This document shows positions 9,177 to 18,113 of a stretch of 64,000 nucleotides of DNA, piece after piece. Below the pieces are notes generated by a model, which did no database searches, had not been told where the DNA came from, and saw nothing but the letters and a program-made list of their open reading frames with translations. The position numbers and the translations under genes are program-made. The first letter of the stretch is position 1. Each line of letters begins with the position of its first letter. Source of the stretch: Prevotella sp. 885 (GTDB taxonomy: Bacteria > Bacteroidota > Bacteroidia > Bacteroidales > Bacteroidaceae); contig NZ_NOVE01000008.1 of assembly GCF_002265625.1 (NCBI RefSeq), forward strand, positions 26,637 to 90,636. Reading direction: 5' to 3'.

Positions 9177-10883
9177 ATGGCAAAAACAAAGCAGATAGTA
9201 GAGTGTGTGCCTAATTTCAGCGAAGGCCGCGATATGAACATCATCCGTCAGATTACGGATGCAGTAGAGAGCGTGAAGGGTGTGAAATTGCTTGACGTCG
9301 ATCCTGGCGAAGCAACCAACCGCACGGTCGTAACCTTCGTTGGCGAACCTGATGACGTGGTGGAAGCTGCTTTCAGAGCAGTGGGAAAAGCCGGACAGCT
9401 TATTGACATGCGTCAGCATCATGGTGCTCATCCGCGTATCGGCGCAACAGACGTGTTGCCCATTGTGCCCGTAAGCGGAATTACCCTTGAAGAGTGTGCT
9501 GAGATTTCGCGCAAGCTCGCAAAGCGTATTGCCGACGAACTTAACATCCCGTGCTATTGCTACGAGGCTGCAGCGTTCACACCGGAGCGTCAGAACCTTG
9601 CCGTTTGTCGCAAGGGCGAGTATGAAGGCATTGCTGAGCGCATCGACGACGATGCTGAGGCTCCCGATTTCGGCAGACGTCCGTTCGACGAGCAGGTTGC
9701 ACGTACCGGTTGCACTGTTGTCGGAGCACGTGACTTCCTCATTGCCGTTAACTTCAACCTTAACACCACTTCTACACGTCGTGCCAATGCCATCGCATTC
9801 GACGTTAGAGAGAAGGGACGTCCAATGCGTGAGGGCAATCCTATCACAGGCAAGAAGCTTCTCTATGCTGACGGCACACCTATCATGAAGCCCGGTACAT
9901 TGAAGTGTACGAAGGCCATAGGTTGGTATATTGACGAATACGGCATCGCTCAGGTGTCGATGAATATCACTAATATTAATGTAACTCCGCTGCACAAGGC
10001 ATTCGATGAGGTTTGCCGTTGTGCACAGGAGCGTGGCATACGCGTTACGGGTACGGAGATTGTAGGTCTGGTTCCGGAGCGTACACTCCTTGAAGCAGGT
10101 CGTTACTTCCTTGCAAAGCAGCAGCGCTCTGCCGGTATTCCCAAGAAGGACATCCTCGACATCGCCATCAAGTCATTGGGTCTGTCAGACCTTAAGGAGT
10201 TTAAGCCCGAAGAGAAGATCATCGAATACGTAATGGCAGCTGGTGCCGAGAAGCAGAACCTGCTCGTCGACCTTACCGTTAAGGGATTCGCAGAGGAGAC
10301 ATCTCGAGAAAGCCCTGCACCTGGTGGCGGTTCGGTATCTGCATACATGGGAGCTTTGGGAGCGTCGCTTGCCACGATGGTTGCCAACCTTTCCAGCCAC
10401 AAGCCCGGTTGGGATGAGCAGTGGGAAGAGTTTGCCAAGGTTGCCGAGGAAGGCATGGTTCTGCAGGAGCGTCTTCTCCACCTTGTTGACGAAGACACAG
10501 AAGCATTCAACCGCATCATGGCAGCGTTCGGCATGCCAAAGAACACACCGGAAGAGAAGGCTGCACGTTCTGAAGCCATTCAGACAGCCACATTGTTTGC
10601 TACGGAAGTGCCTCTCGATACCATGAAGGCTTCATTTGAAGTATTCGACGTTTGCCGTAAGATGGTGGAGACGGGCAACCCCAACAGCGTTTCTGACGCT
10701 GGTGTAGGTGCATTGGCTGCACGTGCCGCTGTCCTCGGAGCAGGTATGAACGTCAAGATTAACGCAGGTTCGTTGAAGGACCGTGAGAAGGCTGAGGCTT
10801 TGATTGCTGAGGCTAACGAGCTTATCGCCAAGGCCAACGCAGAAGAGGCTGAGATTACGAAGCTCGTTGAGGAGAAATTATAA
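9177..10883 (+). CDS. ftcD: Bifunctional glutamate formiminotransferase / formimino-THF cyclodeaminase
   Basis: A 568-aa cytoplasmic enzyme for the last steps of histidine breakdown: it moves the formimino group of N-formimino-L-glutamate to tetrahydrofolate, giving glutamate, and then releases ammonia to give 5,10-methenyl-THF. The formiminotransferase N- and C-subdomains span about 1-325; QHHGAHPRIGATD carries His82, the position of the catalytic His in mammalian FTCD. The cyclodeaminase domain spans about 350-560 with SPAPGGGSVSAYMGALGA. Fusion of both domains is the animal and Bacteroidetes arrangement. The frame is open back to 9033, but those 48 codons are hydrophobic, cover the promoter and part of a terminator, and are not part of the family; MAKTKQIVECVPNFSEGRD at 9177 is the typical start. 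First gene of the hut operon. Confidence 0.95.
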   Translation: MAKTKQIVECVPNFSEGRDMNIIRQITDAVESVKGVKLLDVDPGEATNRTVVTFVGEPDDVVEAAFRAVGKAGQLIDMRQHHGAHPRIGATDVLPIVPVSGITLEECAEISRKLAKRIADELNIPCYCYEAAAFTPERQNLAVCRKGEYEGIAERIDDDAEAPDFGRRPFDEQVARTGCTVVGARDFLIAVNFNLNTTSTRRANAIAFDVREKGRPMREGNPITGKKLLYADGTPIMKPGTLKCTKAIGWYIDEYGIAQVSMNITNINVTPLHKAFDEVCRCAQERGIRVTGTEIVGLVPERTLLEAGRYFLAKQQRSAGIPKKDILDIAIKSLGLSDLKEFKPEEKIIEYVMAAGAEKQNLLVDLTVKGFAEETSRESPAPGGGSVSAYMGALGASLATMVANLSSHKPGWDEQWEEFAKVAEEGMVLQERLLHLVDEDTEAFNRIMAAFGMPKNTPEEKAARSEAIQTATLFATEVPLDTMKASFEVFDVCRKMVETGNPNSVSDAGVGALAARAAVLGAGMNVKINAGSLKDREKAEALIAEANELIAKANAEEAEITKLVEEKL

Positions 10884-10910
10884 TTAATCTAACTTAATCC
10901 TATAATATAT

Positions 10911-10955
10911 CCTTGCCCTTCCAACTTAGGGAAGGGCAAGGAATATGATTTTCTT
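10911..10955 (+). terminator. Hairpin between ftcD and hutU (partial terminator or processing site)
   Basis: A 12-bp perfect stem (CCTTGCCCTTCC at 10911-10922, GGAAGGGCAAGG at 10930-10941) with a 7-base loop is followed by a mixed T-rich stretch (GATTTTCTTTT) rather than a clean T run. It lies inside the operon, so it may reduce read-through or protect the upstream mRNA end. Confidence 0.6.
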
Positions 10956-10971
10956 TTAATCTTTTTACATT

Positions 10972-12981
10972 ATGACCTTTGCAGAAGAAATAAGACTGGG
11001 CATTCCTGATTATTTGCCGGAAATGTTGCCCTACGACAATAACATAAATCATGCGCCGAAGCGCAAAGAGATACTTACAGCTGAGGAAAGACAGCTTGCC
11101 TTGCGTAATGCGCTGCGTTATTTCCCGAAGGACCTGCATGCACAGTTGGCTCCCGAGTTTATGGAAGAGCTCGACAAGTACGGACGTATCTATATGTATC
11201 GCTATCGTCCTCGTTATGATATGTATGCACGACCCATTGACGAGTATCCGCATCGCTCTGAGCAGGCTGCCGGCATCATGCTTATGATTCAGAACAACCT
11301 CGATCCCGAGGTGGCACAGCATCCTCACGAACTTATTGTTTACGGTGGCAACGGAGCCATCTTCCAGAACTGGGCACAGTATCGTCTTGTGATGAAGTAT
11401 CTGAGCGAGATGACTGACGAGCAGACGCTTGTGATGTATTCTGGTCATCCGCTCGGACTGTTCCCGTCGCATCCCAATGCACCGAGAGTGGTGGTAACCA
11501 ACGGTATGGTTATCCCCAACTATTCCAAGCCGGACGACTGGGAGCGCATGAATGCTCTCGGTGTCAGCCAGTACGGACAGATGACAGCCGGATCATATAT
11601 GTATATCGGTCCGCAGGGCATCGTTCACGGCACCACCATTACCGTGCTCAACGCTTGCCGCAAGCAGCGTATCGAGAAGGGTGGACCGGCTGACATCCAC
11701 GGAATGCTGTTCGTATCTTCAGGTCTTGGAGGCATGTCAGGAGCACAGCCCAAGGCTGGCAACATCGCCGGCGTAGTGAGCGTGGTGGCTGAGATAAATC
11801 CGTTGGCTGCAAAGAAGCGTTACGACCAGGGTTGGGTGGACGAACTCCATGACAATCTGGACGAGCTTATTCCTGCCATCAAGAAGAGTGTGGAGGAGAA
11901 GCGTACCGTGTCAATGGCTTATGTAGGTAATGTGGTTGACCTTTGGGAGCGTCTCGCTGACGAGGATATTCGCGTAGACATAGGTAGTGACCAGACCTCG
12001 CTTCACAATCCGTGGGCAGGTGGTTATTATCCTGCCGACCTTACCTTAGAGGAATCGAAGGTTATGATGGCTGAGAATCCAGAGGAGTTCCGCAAGCACG
12101 TTCAGGCTTCTCTTCGTCGTCAGGTGGCTGCCATCAACCGTCTTTCTGCCAACGGCATGTACTTCTTCGATTATGGCAATGCCTTCCTGCTGCAGTCGCA
12201 GCGTGCAGGTGCAGACATCTGCAAGGAGAACGGCAAGTTCCGCTATCCGTCATACGTTCAGGACATCATGGGACCGATGTTCTTCGATTACGGTTTCGGT
12301 CCGTTCAGATGGGTATGTACCTCAGGCAATCCTGCCGACCTCGCCAAGACAGACGAAATTGCAGCTCGCGTGATGGAGGAAATCATGCAGAACGCTCCCG
12401 ATGAGATAAAGGGCCAGATGGCAGACAACATCCATTGGATTCGTGAGGCAAGCCGCAACAAGCTCGTGGTTGGTTCGCAGGCTCGCATCCTTTACGCCGA
12501 CGCAGAAGGCCGCTCCAAGATTGCTTTGGCTTTCAATGAGGCCATTCGCAAGGGCGAGATCACGCGTCCGATAGTTCTTGGTCGCGACCATCACGACGTT
12601 TCAGGTACCGACTCTCCGTTCCGCGAGACCAGCAACATCTACGACGGCTCGCAGTTCTGTGCAGACATGGCTGTGCAGAACGTCATCGGCGACTCGTTCC
12701 GTGGTGCCACATGGGTGTCGCTCCACAATGGTGGCGGCGTAGGCTGGGGCGAAGTTATCAACGGCGGCTTCGGTATGGTGATTGACGGCGGTGAGGATAG
12801 CGCACGCCACATCCGTGAGATGCTGTTCTGGGACGTCAACAACGGCATTGCACGCCGTGCCTGGGCACGTAACGAAGGCTCCATCCATAGCATCGAGCGT
12901 GAGATGCTCCGCTCACATGGCCTCCAGGTAACGATGCCGAACATCGTTGATGACGACATCATCAACAAGTATGCTAACTAA
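10972..12981 (+). CDS. hutU: Urocanate hydratase
   Basis: A 669-aa NAD+-dependent cytoplasmic enzyme that hydrates urocanate to 4-imidazolone-5-propionate. The length fits the long form seen in animals and Bacteroidetes rather than the ~555-aa proteobacterial form. Visible family motifs are GNGAIFQNW near 125, the NAD-binding stretch YGQMTAGSYMYIGPQGI near 200, and RWVCTSGNPADLAKTD with Cys449, the active-site cysteine region. The start is the ATG at 10972; it follows ftcD by 88 bases that contain the 10911-10941 hairpin, and no separate promoter box is visible in that gap. hutH follows 38 bases after the stop. The gene appears intact. Confidence 0.96.
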   Translation: MTFAEEIRLGIPDYLPEMLPYDNNINHAPKRKEILTAEERQLALRNALRYFPKDLHAQLAPEFMEELDKYGRIYMYRYRPRYDMYARPIDEYPHRSEQAAGIMLMIQNNLDPEVAQHPHELIVYGGNGAIFQNWAQYRLVMKYLSEMTDEQTLVMYSGHPLGLFPSHPNAPRVVVTNGMVIPNYSKPDDWERMNALGVSQYGQMTAGSYMYIGPQGIVHGTTITVLNACRKQRIEKGGPADIHGMLFVSSGLGGMSGAQPKAGNIAGVVSVVAEINPLAAKKRYDQGWVDELHDNLDELIPAIKKSVEEKRTVSMAYVGNVVDLWERLADEDIRVDIGSDQTSLHNPWAGGYYPADLTLEESKVMMAENPEEFRKHVQASLRRQVAAINRLSANGMYFFDYGNAFLLQSQRAGADICKENGKFRYPSYVQDIMGPMFFDYGFGPFRWVCTSGNPADLAKTDEIAARVMEEIMQNAPDEIKGQMADNIHWIREASRNKLVVGSQARILYADAEGRSKIALAFNEAIRKGEITRPIVLGRDHHDVSGTDSPFRETSNIYDGSQFCADMAVQNVIGDSFRGATWVSLHNGGGVGWGEVINGGFGMVIDGGEDSARHIREMLFWDVNNGIARRAWARNEGSIHSIEREMLRSHGLQVTMPNIVDDDIINKYAN

Positions 12982-13019
12982 AACATTAAACTACTAACAA
13001 AAAAATAAATGCCAAGATT

Positions 13020-14498
13020 ATGAAAATACACAAGATATCAGCCGAACATCTTTCAGTTGAACGTATAGGTGAGATAGTATACGGTGGTTACAAGATTGAG
13101 TTGAGCGACGACGCGCAGAAGCGTATCGTAGAATGCCGTGAGTATCTCGACCGTAAGATAGCAGAGAACAAGGCTCCCATTTACGGCGTTACCACCGGCT
13201 TCGGATCGCTCTGTAACGTCAGCGTCGGTTCGGACGACTTGGCACAGCTTCAGATCAATCTTATGATGTCGCACGCATGCGGCACAGGCGACAGAGTGCC
13301 CAACGACATCGTCAAGATTATGTTGCTGCTCAAGATTCAGTCGCTGAGCTACGGCTTCTCTGGCTGTCAGGTTGTGACCGTCAACCGCCTTATCGACTTC
13401 TTCAACAACGATGTCTATCCGGTTGTCTACATGCAGGGTTCGCTTGGCGCTTCCGGCGACCTTGTGCCTCTCGCACACCTCACATTGCCTCTCGTCGGAC
13501 TTGGCGAGGTGGAATACGAAGGAAAGGTTATCTCAGGAGCTGAGATGCTGAAGAAGTTCGACTGGACTCCCGTACAGCTTGCTTCAAAGGAAGGTCTTGC
13601 GCTGCTTAACGGCACACAGAACATGGGCGCGTTTGCTGTTTGGGCATTGCTCCAGTCACATCGTCTGAGCGACTGGGCAGACAAGATTGCTGCCATGTCG
13701 CTGGATGCCTACTATGGACTTGCCTCTCCATTCATCGACGCTGTTCATCAGGTTCGTCCGCACAAGGGCCAGATTGTCACAGCTGCCCGTATGAGAGAGC
13801 TGCTTGAGGGTAGCGAGATAATTCAGAAGCCCAAGTCGTACGTGCAGGATCCTTATTCGTTCAGATGCATTCCGCAGGTACACGGCACCGTTAAGGACAC
13901 CATCGAGTATGTCAACTCAGTGATTGACGTAGAGGTGAATTCGGCTACTGACAATCCTACGGTATGTCCTGACGAAGACCTTGTTATCTCTGCCGGCAAC
14001 TTCCATGGCGAACCTATCGCAATGCCGATGGACTTCCTCGCAATAGCAATGTGCGAGTTGGCTAACATCTCGGAGCGCCGCACCTATAAGCTCATCAGCG
14101 GTACGCGCGACCTGCCGAGCTTCCTCGTTGCCAATCCGGGTCTGAACAGTGGCTTTATGATTCCGCAATACACCGCCGCTTCCATCGTCAGCCTTAACAA
14201 GTCGCTGGCTACACCTTCTTCTGTGGACAGCATTCCTTCCAGCCAGGGTCAGGAAGACCATGTAAGTATGGGTGCCAATGCCGCCATCAAGCTTTACAAG
14301 GTGGTGCTCAATACGGAGCGTGTGCTCGCCATCGAGCTGTTTAATGCAGCCCAGGCTCTTGAGTTCCGCCGTCCGCTGAAGTCGTCGCCTGCTGTGGAGG
14401 CCATCTTCGAGAGCTACAGAAAGGTGGTGCCGTTCATCGTTCACGACGAGGTGATGTATCCGCACATCGCACACTCCATTGATTTCCTGAGAAAGTAA
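13020..14498 (+). CDS. hutH: Histidine ammonia-lyase
   Basis: A 492-aa cytoplasmic enzyme that removes ammonia from L-histidine to form urocanate, the entry step of the pathway. The tripeptide Ala144-Ser145-Gly146 in GSLGASGDLVPLAH forms the MIO electrophile typical of this family. Other conserved stretches include YGVTTGFGSL near 55, LLNGTQNMGAF near 200 and QDPYSFRCIPQVHG near 278. Length and ends are normal. The start at 13020 is preferred over the ATG at 13009, which is out of frame. It follows hutU closely and is followed by hutI after only 6 bases, which suggests coupled translation. Confidence 0.96.
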   Translation: MKIHKISAEHLSVERIGEIVYGGYKIELSDDAQKRIVECREYLDRKIAENKAPIYGVTTGFGSLCNVSVGSDDLAQLQINLMMSHACGTGDRVPNDIVKIMLLLKIQSLSYGFSGCQVVTVNRLIDFFNNDVYPVVYMQGSLGASGDLVPLAHLTLPLVGLGEVEYEGKVISGAEMLKKFDWTPVQLASKEGLALLNGTQNMGAFAVWALLQSHRLSDWADKIAAMSLDAYYGLASPFIDAVHQVRPHKGQIVTAARMRELLEGSEIIQKPKSYVQDPYSFRCIPQVHGTVKDTIEYVNSVIDVEVNSATDNPTVCPDEDLVISAGNFHGEPIAMPMDFLAIAMCELANISERRTYKLISGTRDLPSFLVANPGLNSGFMIPQYTAASIVSLNKSLATPSSVDSIPSSQGQEDHVSMGANAAIKLYKVVLNTERVLAIELFNAAQALEFRRPLKSSPAVEAIFESYRKVVPFIVHDEVMYPHIAHSIDFLRK

Positions 14499-14504
14499 TA
14501 CCGT

Positions 14505-15746
14505 ATGAAATTGCTTGTAAAGAACATACGAACTCTTGCTGGCATCGAGCACGCTCCGAAGCTTCGTCTGCAAGGCAAGGAGATGGGCATCGTCAACACC
14601 ATTGACGACGCCTGGCTCCTTGTGGAGGACGGACGCTTCGCAGCGTTCGGCGCCGTTGCTGACGGCATGCCAGCCTTGGACGACACCGTCGAAGTGGTTG
14701 ACGCGGAAGGCGGAATGGTCTTGCCGTCATGGTGCGACTCGCACACTCACATCGTCTTCGCCGGAAGCCGTGAGCGGGAGTTTGTGGATAAGATAAACGG
14801 ACTCAGCTATGAGGAGATCGCCCGACGTGGAGGAGGCATCCTCAATTCTGCCGACCTCCTGCACAACACTTCCGAGGACGAACTCTTCCGTCAAGCCATG
14901 CAGCGCCTTGATGAAGTGATACGTAAGGGAACCGGATGCATCGAGATAAAGAGCGGCTACGGACTGAGTCTTGAGGACGAGCTGAAGATGCTCCGCGTGA
15001 TAAAGCGCATGAAGGAGGCTTCTCCGGCTAAGATAATGTCTACGTTCCTTGGAGCGCATGCCGTGGCACGCGGCATGCCGCAGGAACAGTACGTCCAGCT
15101 TATCATTGACGAGATGATACCGGAAGTGGGACGCCAGCGTCTTGCCGACTTCGTTGACGTGTTCTGCGACCGTGGCTTCTTCACGCCTGAAGAGACCGGA
15201 CGCATTCTGGAGGCCGCCGCCGCATGGGGCATGCGTCCCAAGATTCATGCCGACGAGCTGGCATCGTCGGGTGGAGTAGTGGTAGGCGTCAAGCATGGTG
15301 CGTTGTCCGTAGACCATCTTGAGAGCATGACAGAGGAGACCATCGAGACCTTGCGTGGCAGCGAAACGATGCCGACAGCCCTGCCCGGCACATCCTTCTT
15401 CCTGAACATGCCCAACGCCAAAGCCCGCCAGATTATCGACGCAGGTTTGGGCGTAGCCGTTGCAAGCGACTACAATCCCGGCTCTACGCCGTCAGGCGAC
15501 ATGAAGTTCGTGATGTCGTTGGCTTGCATAAAGCTGAGGCTGTTGCCCAACGAAGCCTTCAATGCTGCCACCATCAACGGCGCTTACGCCATGGGACAGA
15601 GCAAGGACTACGGCAGCATAGCCAAGGGCAAGGTGGCCAACTTCTACATCACCAAGCCCATACCGTCCCTCGCCTTTATCCCTTACGCCTACACCACACC
15701 CATCGTAAACAAGGTGGTGCTTGGCGGAAAATTGCAAAGTATGTAA
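14505..15746 (+). CDS. hutI: Imidazolonepropionase
   Basis: A 413-aa metal-dependent amidohydrolase that opens imidazolone-5-propionate to N-formimino-L-glutamate, the substrate of FtcD. The metal-binding HxH (His80, His82) sits in WCDSHTHIVFAGSRE; the substrate-binding GYGLS and the later HADELASSGG and SDYNPGSTPS stretches are typical. It is the last gene of the operon and ends at two successive hairpins. With ftcD, hutU and hutH in the same unit the pathway from histidine to glutamate, ammonia and a one-carbon unit on folate is complete; no hutG is needed. No local hutC-type repressor is seen. Confidence 0.95.
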   Translation: MKLLVKNIRTLAGIEHAPKLRLQGKEMGIVNTIDDAWLLVEDGRFAAFGAVADGMPALDDTVEVVDAEGGMVLPSWCDSHTHIVFAGSREREFVDKINGLSYEEIARRGGGILNSADLLHNTSEDELFRQAMQRLDEVIRKGTGCIEIKSGYGLSLEDELKMLRVIKRMKEASPAKIMSTFLGAHAVARGMPQEQYVQLIIDEMIPEVGRQRLADFVDVFCDRGFFTPEETGRILEAAAAWGMRPKIHADELASSGGVVVGVKHGALSVDHLESMTEETIETLRGSETMPTALPGTSFFLNMPNAKARQIIDAGLGVAVASDYNPGSTPSGDMKFVMSLACIKLRLLPNEAFNAATINGAYAMGQSKDYGSIAKGKVANFYITKPIPSLAFIPYAYTTPIVNKVVLGGKLQSM

Positions 15747-15769
15747 GAGAATTCTGCTCTTACAAGTTT

Positions 15770-15820
15770 AGAAGTTAAAGGAGTTTGTCGCAAAACTTCT
15801 TTAACTTCTTTATTTTTTTT
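15770..15820 (+). terminator. Terminator of the hut operon
   Basis: An 11-bp perfect stem (AGAAGTTAAAG at 15770-15780, CTTTAACTTCT at 15799-15809) is followed by TATTTTTTTT. A smaller stem (15743-15749 with 15757-15763) overlaps the hutI stop codon. Confidence 0.85.
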
Positions 15821-15821
15821 C

Positions 15822-15852
15822 TACCCTTTCCCCGAATTTTTGCGTAACTTTG
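15822..15852 (+). promoter_or_regulatory. Extended promoter block of the ECF sigma gene
   Basis: TAACTTTG (15845-15852) matches the -7 box. The 23 bases before it (TACCCTTTCCCCGA then ATTTTTGCG) recur almost unchanged before the gene at 30824, which suggests a shared extended element rather than a chance -7 match. No -33 TTTG is present. Confidence 0.65.
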
Positions 15853-15874
15853 CATCATTAATTCATTCATACGA

Positions 15875-16471
15875 ATGCTACCAATGGACAGGAAAAAACA
15901 TTTTGACACATTGTTCCACGCTTATTACGCGAAACTATTCTTCTATGCCAGCGGCATTGTCGGCAACGACGGTGATGCCGAAGACGTCGTGGAAGAGGTG
16001 TTCTGCGACCTTTGGACACATATTGACACGATGGAAGTGGGCGAGAGGATACAGGCTTTCCTCTATCGCGCCGTCTTCACCCGCTCTCTGAATATGCTCA
16101 AGCGTAATGCGTTGCGTCAGCAGCGTGTGGATGCTGTAAGGCAGATAGGCGATATGCGTGTGGAGCAGATCGAGTCTGCCCTTGCCGATCCTCATGAGTG
16201 CATGGAGAACGCCGAGATGCGACGCCAGATAGATGCCGCCATAAATGCCCTGCCCGAGAAGTGCCGAAGCGTCTTTCGTATGAGATACATAGAAGGCAAG
16301 AACAATGCCGAGATTGCCCAAGAGACCGGTACGTCGCCACGAACCGTGGAGGCGCATATCCATAATGCCTTGAAATTTCTGAGAAAACGCCTCTGGAGTC
16401 TGACGTTGGGTAGGCATGACATAAGAAAGAACAGTCGCTACGCTGTAAAGAGTTTGCAGGTTTACGGCTGA
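15875..16471 (+). CDS. ECF-type RNA polymerase sigma-70 factor
   Basis: A 198-aa sigma factor of the extracytoplasmic-function group. Region 2 lies at about 12-75 (AYYAKLFFYASGIVG…DVVEEVFCDLW) and region 4 at about 120-175 (LPEKCRSVFRMRYIEGKNN then EIAQETGTSPRTVEAHI), the pattern of the Bacteroides ECF expansion family. A basic tail of about 20 residues extends past region 4. Two starts are possible, ATG 15875 or ATG 15884; both lie downstream of the -7 box at 15845. Such factors are usually followed by a FecR-type anti-sigma gene and SusCD genes; here the next gene, 25 bases on, is instead a membrane AraC-type protein. The regulon is unknown. Confidence 0.9.
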   Translation: MLPMDRKKHFDTLFHAYYAKLFFYASGIVGNDGDAEDVVEEVFCDLWTHIDTMEVGERIQAFLYRAVFTRSLNMLKRNALRQQRVDAVRQIGDMRVEQIESALADPHECMENAEMRRQIDAAINALPEKCRSVFRMRYIEGKNNAEIAQETGTSPRTVEAHIHNALKFLRKRLWSLTLGRHDIRKNSRYAVKSLQVYG

Positions 16472-16496
16472 TTCCCGATATATTTATCACATAGTT

Positions 16497-17654
16497 ATGT
16501 TATATTTGTTACAGTTTGCATGTCTGATATTCATGCTTTTCAGTGCATTCCTTATCGCTGTTTTGCGTCTTCACGTAAGATGGATAAACAAGCGATATGA
16601 GTATTCTCGTTGGATGTTATTCTCATCCTTGACATTGTTGGCAGTACATTTTTTTCTGCAGATGTGCTTTGGATTCAGAGCCTCACGCGAAGAAGTGGGG
16701 GCCGTCATCAACATACTGGTTTATCTTCCGAGTTTCACGCTTTTCGCAATGGCGATTTACAACATAGAGGCCACCCACACCAGCCGCAGGAAGATGAACA
16801 TGGTCTGTGCTGCCGTATATGCCGCCATGCTTGCCGTCTTTGGCACGGGCTACTATGTTACCGGCTCCTTGAATATGGGCGTATGGCTTTACGTGATGCT
16901 TGCCATCTTCTTCGGCAATATGCTCTACTGCATATACATGATAATAATAGAGATGAACAAGCGGAAGAAGCTCCTTGAGACGATGACAGCCACCGACATG
17001 CGCCCTTTCACGCGATATGCTCATGCCAGCCTTACGCTGCTCTTTATCACAGCCGCCATCATCCCGTTTGCCATCCTTTCCACCAAGTCTCTATATATAA
17101 TAGGTCCCTTCGGACTCGTAGCCACGCTCTTCTTCATCGTCAATTTTGTGGCGCTCGGCTTCAATTATGTCCCAACTGAAGAACTGTTGGATAAGGAAAG
17201 AGGCAACAATCTGACCGCCGATGCTGTCAACGCTGAAAGCGAGGAAGAGTCTGCCAAGTGTGATGCTCAGCAGTCTGCGCCTGAGACCGGCAGTGATCAA
17301 ACCTCCCAACAGCTCCCTGCCTCACGCATCGCATTCATCCGGTCTGCCCTCGACCATTGGTGTGCCGACTTAGGCTATAAGGACTGCACAGTCAATATGC
17401 TGACATTGTCACATTTGCTCGGAATCAACAAAACCGAGCTGTCGCAATACTTCAGCCAGTGTCAGAACACCACCTTCCGAATTTGGCTTGGCGAGATACG
17501 CTTCAATGCTGTCAAGAAGATGATGATGGAAAATCCTGACTTCAGCAACGACATCATATCTTCTGAATGCGGCTTCTCGTCACGCTCTTATCTGTATAAG
17601 ATATTTAAGGAAAAAGAGGGATGCACTCCTGTTGCATGGAGAGAAAAGCAGTAA
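16497..17654 (+). CDS. Seven-TM membrane protein with C-terminal AraC-type DNA-binding domain
   Basis: A 385-aa protein whose first ~225 residues contain about seven hydrophobic segments (roughly 3-22, 39-58, 67-88, 101-120, 126-150, 176-196, 203-222). A charged linker of about 60 residues, rich in Glu, Ser and Gln, leads to an AraC/HTH_18 domain at about 285-385 (LTLSHLLGINKTELSQYF, then SSECGFSSRSYLYKIFKEKEG). The layout suggests a membrane-anchored one-component transcription regulator that could sense an envelope or lipid-soluble signal. It follows the ECF sigma gene by 25 bases and is probably in the same transcript. The stop codon TAA overlaps the left border of the repeat element at 17654. 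The sensed signal and targets are unknown. Confidence 0.82.
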   Translation: MLYLLQFACLIFMLFSAFLIAVLRLHVRWINKRYEYSRWMLFSSLTLLAVHFFLQMCFGFRASREEVGAVINILVYLPSFTLFAMAIYNIEATHTSRRKMNMVCAAVYAAMLAVFGTGYYVTGSLNMGVWLYVMLAIFFGNMLYCIYMIIIEMNKRKKLLETMTATDMRPFTRYAHASLTLLFITAAIIPFAILSTKSLYIIGPFGLVATLFFIVNFVALGFNYVPTEELLDKERGNNLTADAVNAESEEESAKCDAQQSAPETGSDQTSQQLPASRIAFIRSALDHWCADLGYKDCTVNMLTLSHLLGINKTELSQYFSQCQNTTFRIWLGEIRFNAVKKMMMENPDFSNDIISSECGFSSRSYLYKIFKEKEGCTPVAWREKQ

Positions 17655-18041
17655 TGCAAATATCGCACAAAAGAGTAAATATCTGTTACAAAATAAAAAT
17701 CAATTCTAGAGATTCAAAAAGCTGTTTTTATGGTTTTTTACAGCATAAAAGCCACCCTCGATGACCATTAAAAACACAAAGTGCCCTCATAGAGCCACTT
17801 TTACAGTCTAAAAGCGGCGCTATTACAATGCAATAGTAGAGGTATTGTGTGGTAATAGCGGCGCTATTACACCCTAAAAGTGCCACTTTGACAACCCGTT
17901 TGTTTACGTATTATTTCTGCAAACCGTATAACCTACTGTGTATTAATGATATAGCTTCAAACGCTCAAAACTCGAGAATTTCGCACCAAAGATTTCTTTG
18001 TGCGCCGGGCTCGCAGTATTGAGCGTTAGGAATGCAAATAT
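17654..18041. repeat. Dispersed intergenic element, copy A (388 bp)
   Basis: The stretch begins and ends with direct copies of ATGCAAATAT (17654-17663 and 18032-18041). Inside are a left block (GTTACAAAATAAAAAT then ATTCTAGAG), a centre of six 22-bp units (17764-17895, four clear ones from 17808 with TAAAAGCGGCGC or related cores), and a right block that can fold: AACGCTCAA pairs with TTGAGCGTT, enclosing GCACCAAAG/CTTTGTGC. The same layout occurs at 56071-56461 in the same orientation. No open frame of note lies in it. It directly follows the stop of the AraC-type gene. Mobility is inferred only from the borders and the second copy. Confidence 0.82.
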
Positions 18042-18075
18042 CAGATACGTCAGAAACCGGAAAAACGTGTGTTTT

Positions 18076-18108
18076 GGTGTCTACTTCATAGGAAGTGGAC
18101 ACCTTTTT
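18076..18108 (+). terminator. Intrinsic terminator upstream of the giant-protein operon
   Basis: A 12-bp stem with one G-T pair (18076-18087 with 18092-18103) and a 4-base loop is followed by five T residues. It would end transcripts entering from the ECF/AraC pair or from repeat copy A. Confidence 0.75.
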
Positions 18109-18113
18109 GGTAC

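Noticed and set aside
9147..9995. Minus-strand open frame of 282 codons
   Set aside because: Lies opposite ftcD; no recognisable domain; produced by the codon bias of the real gene.
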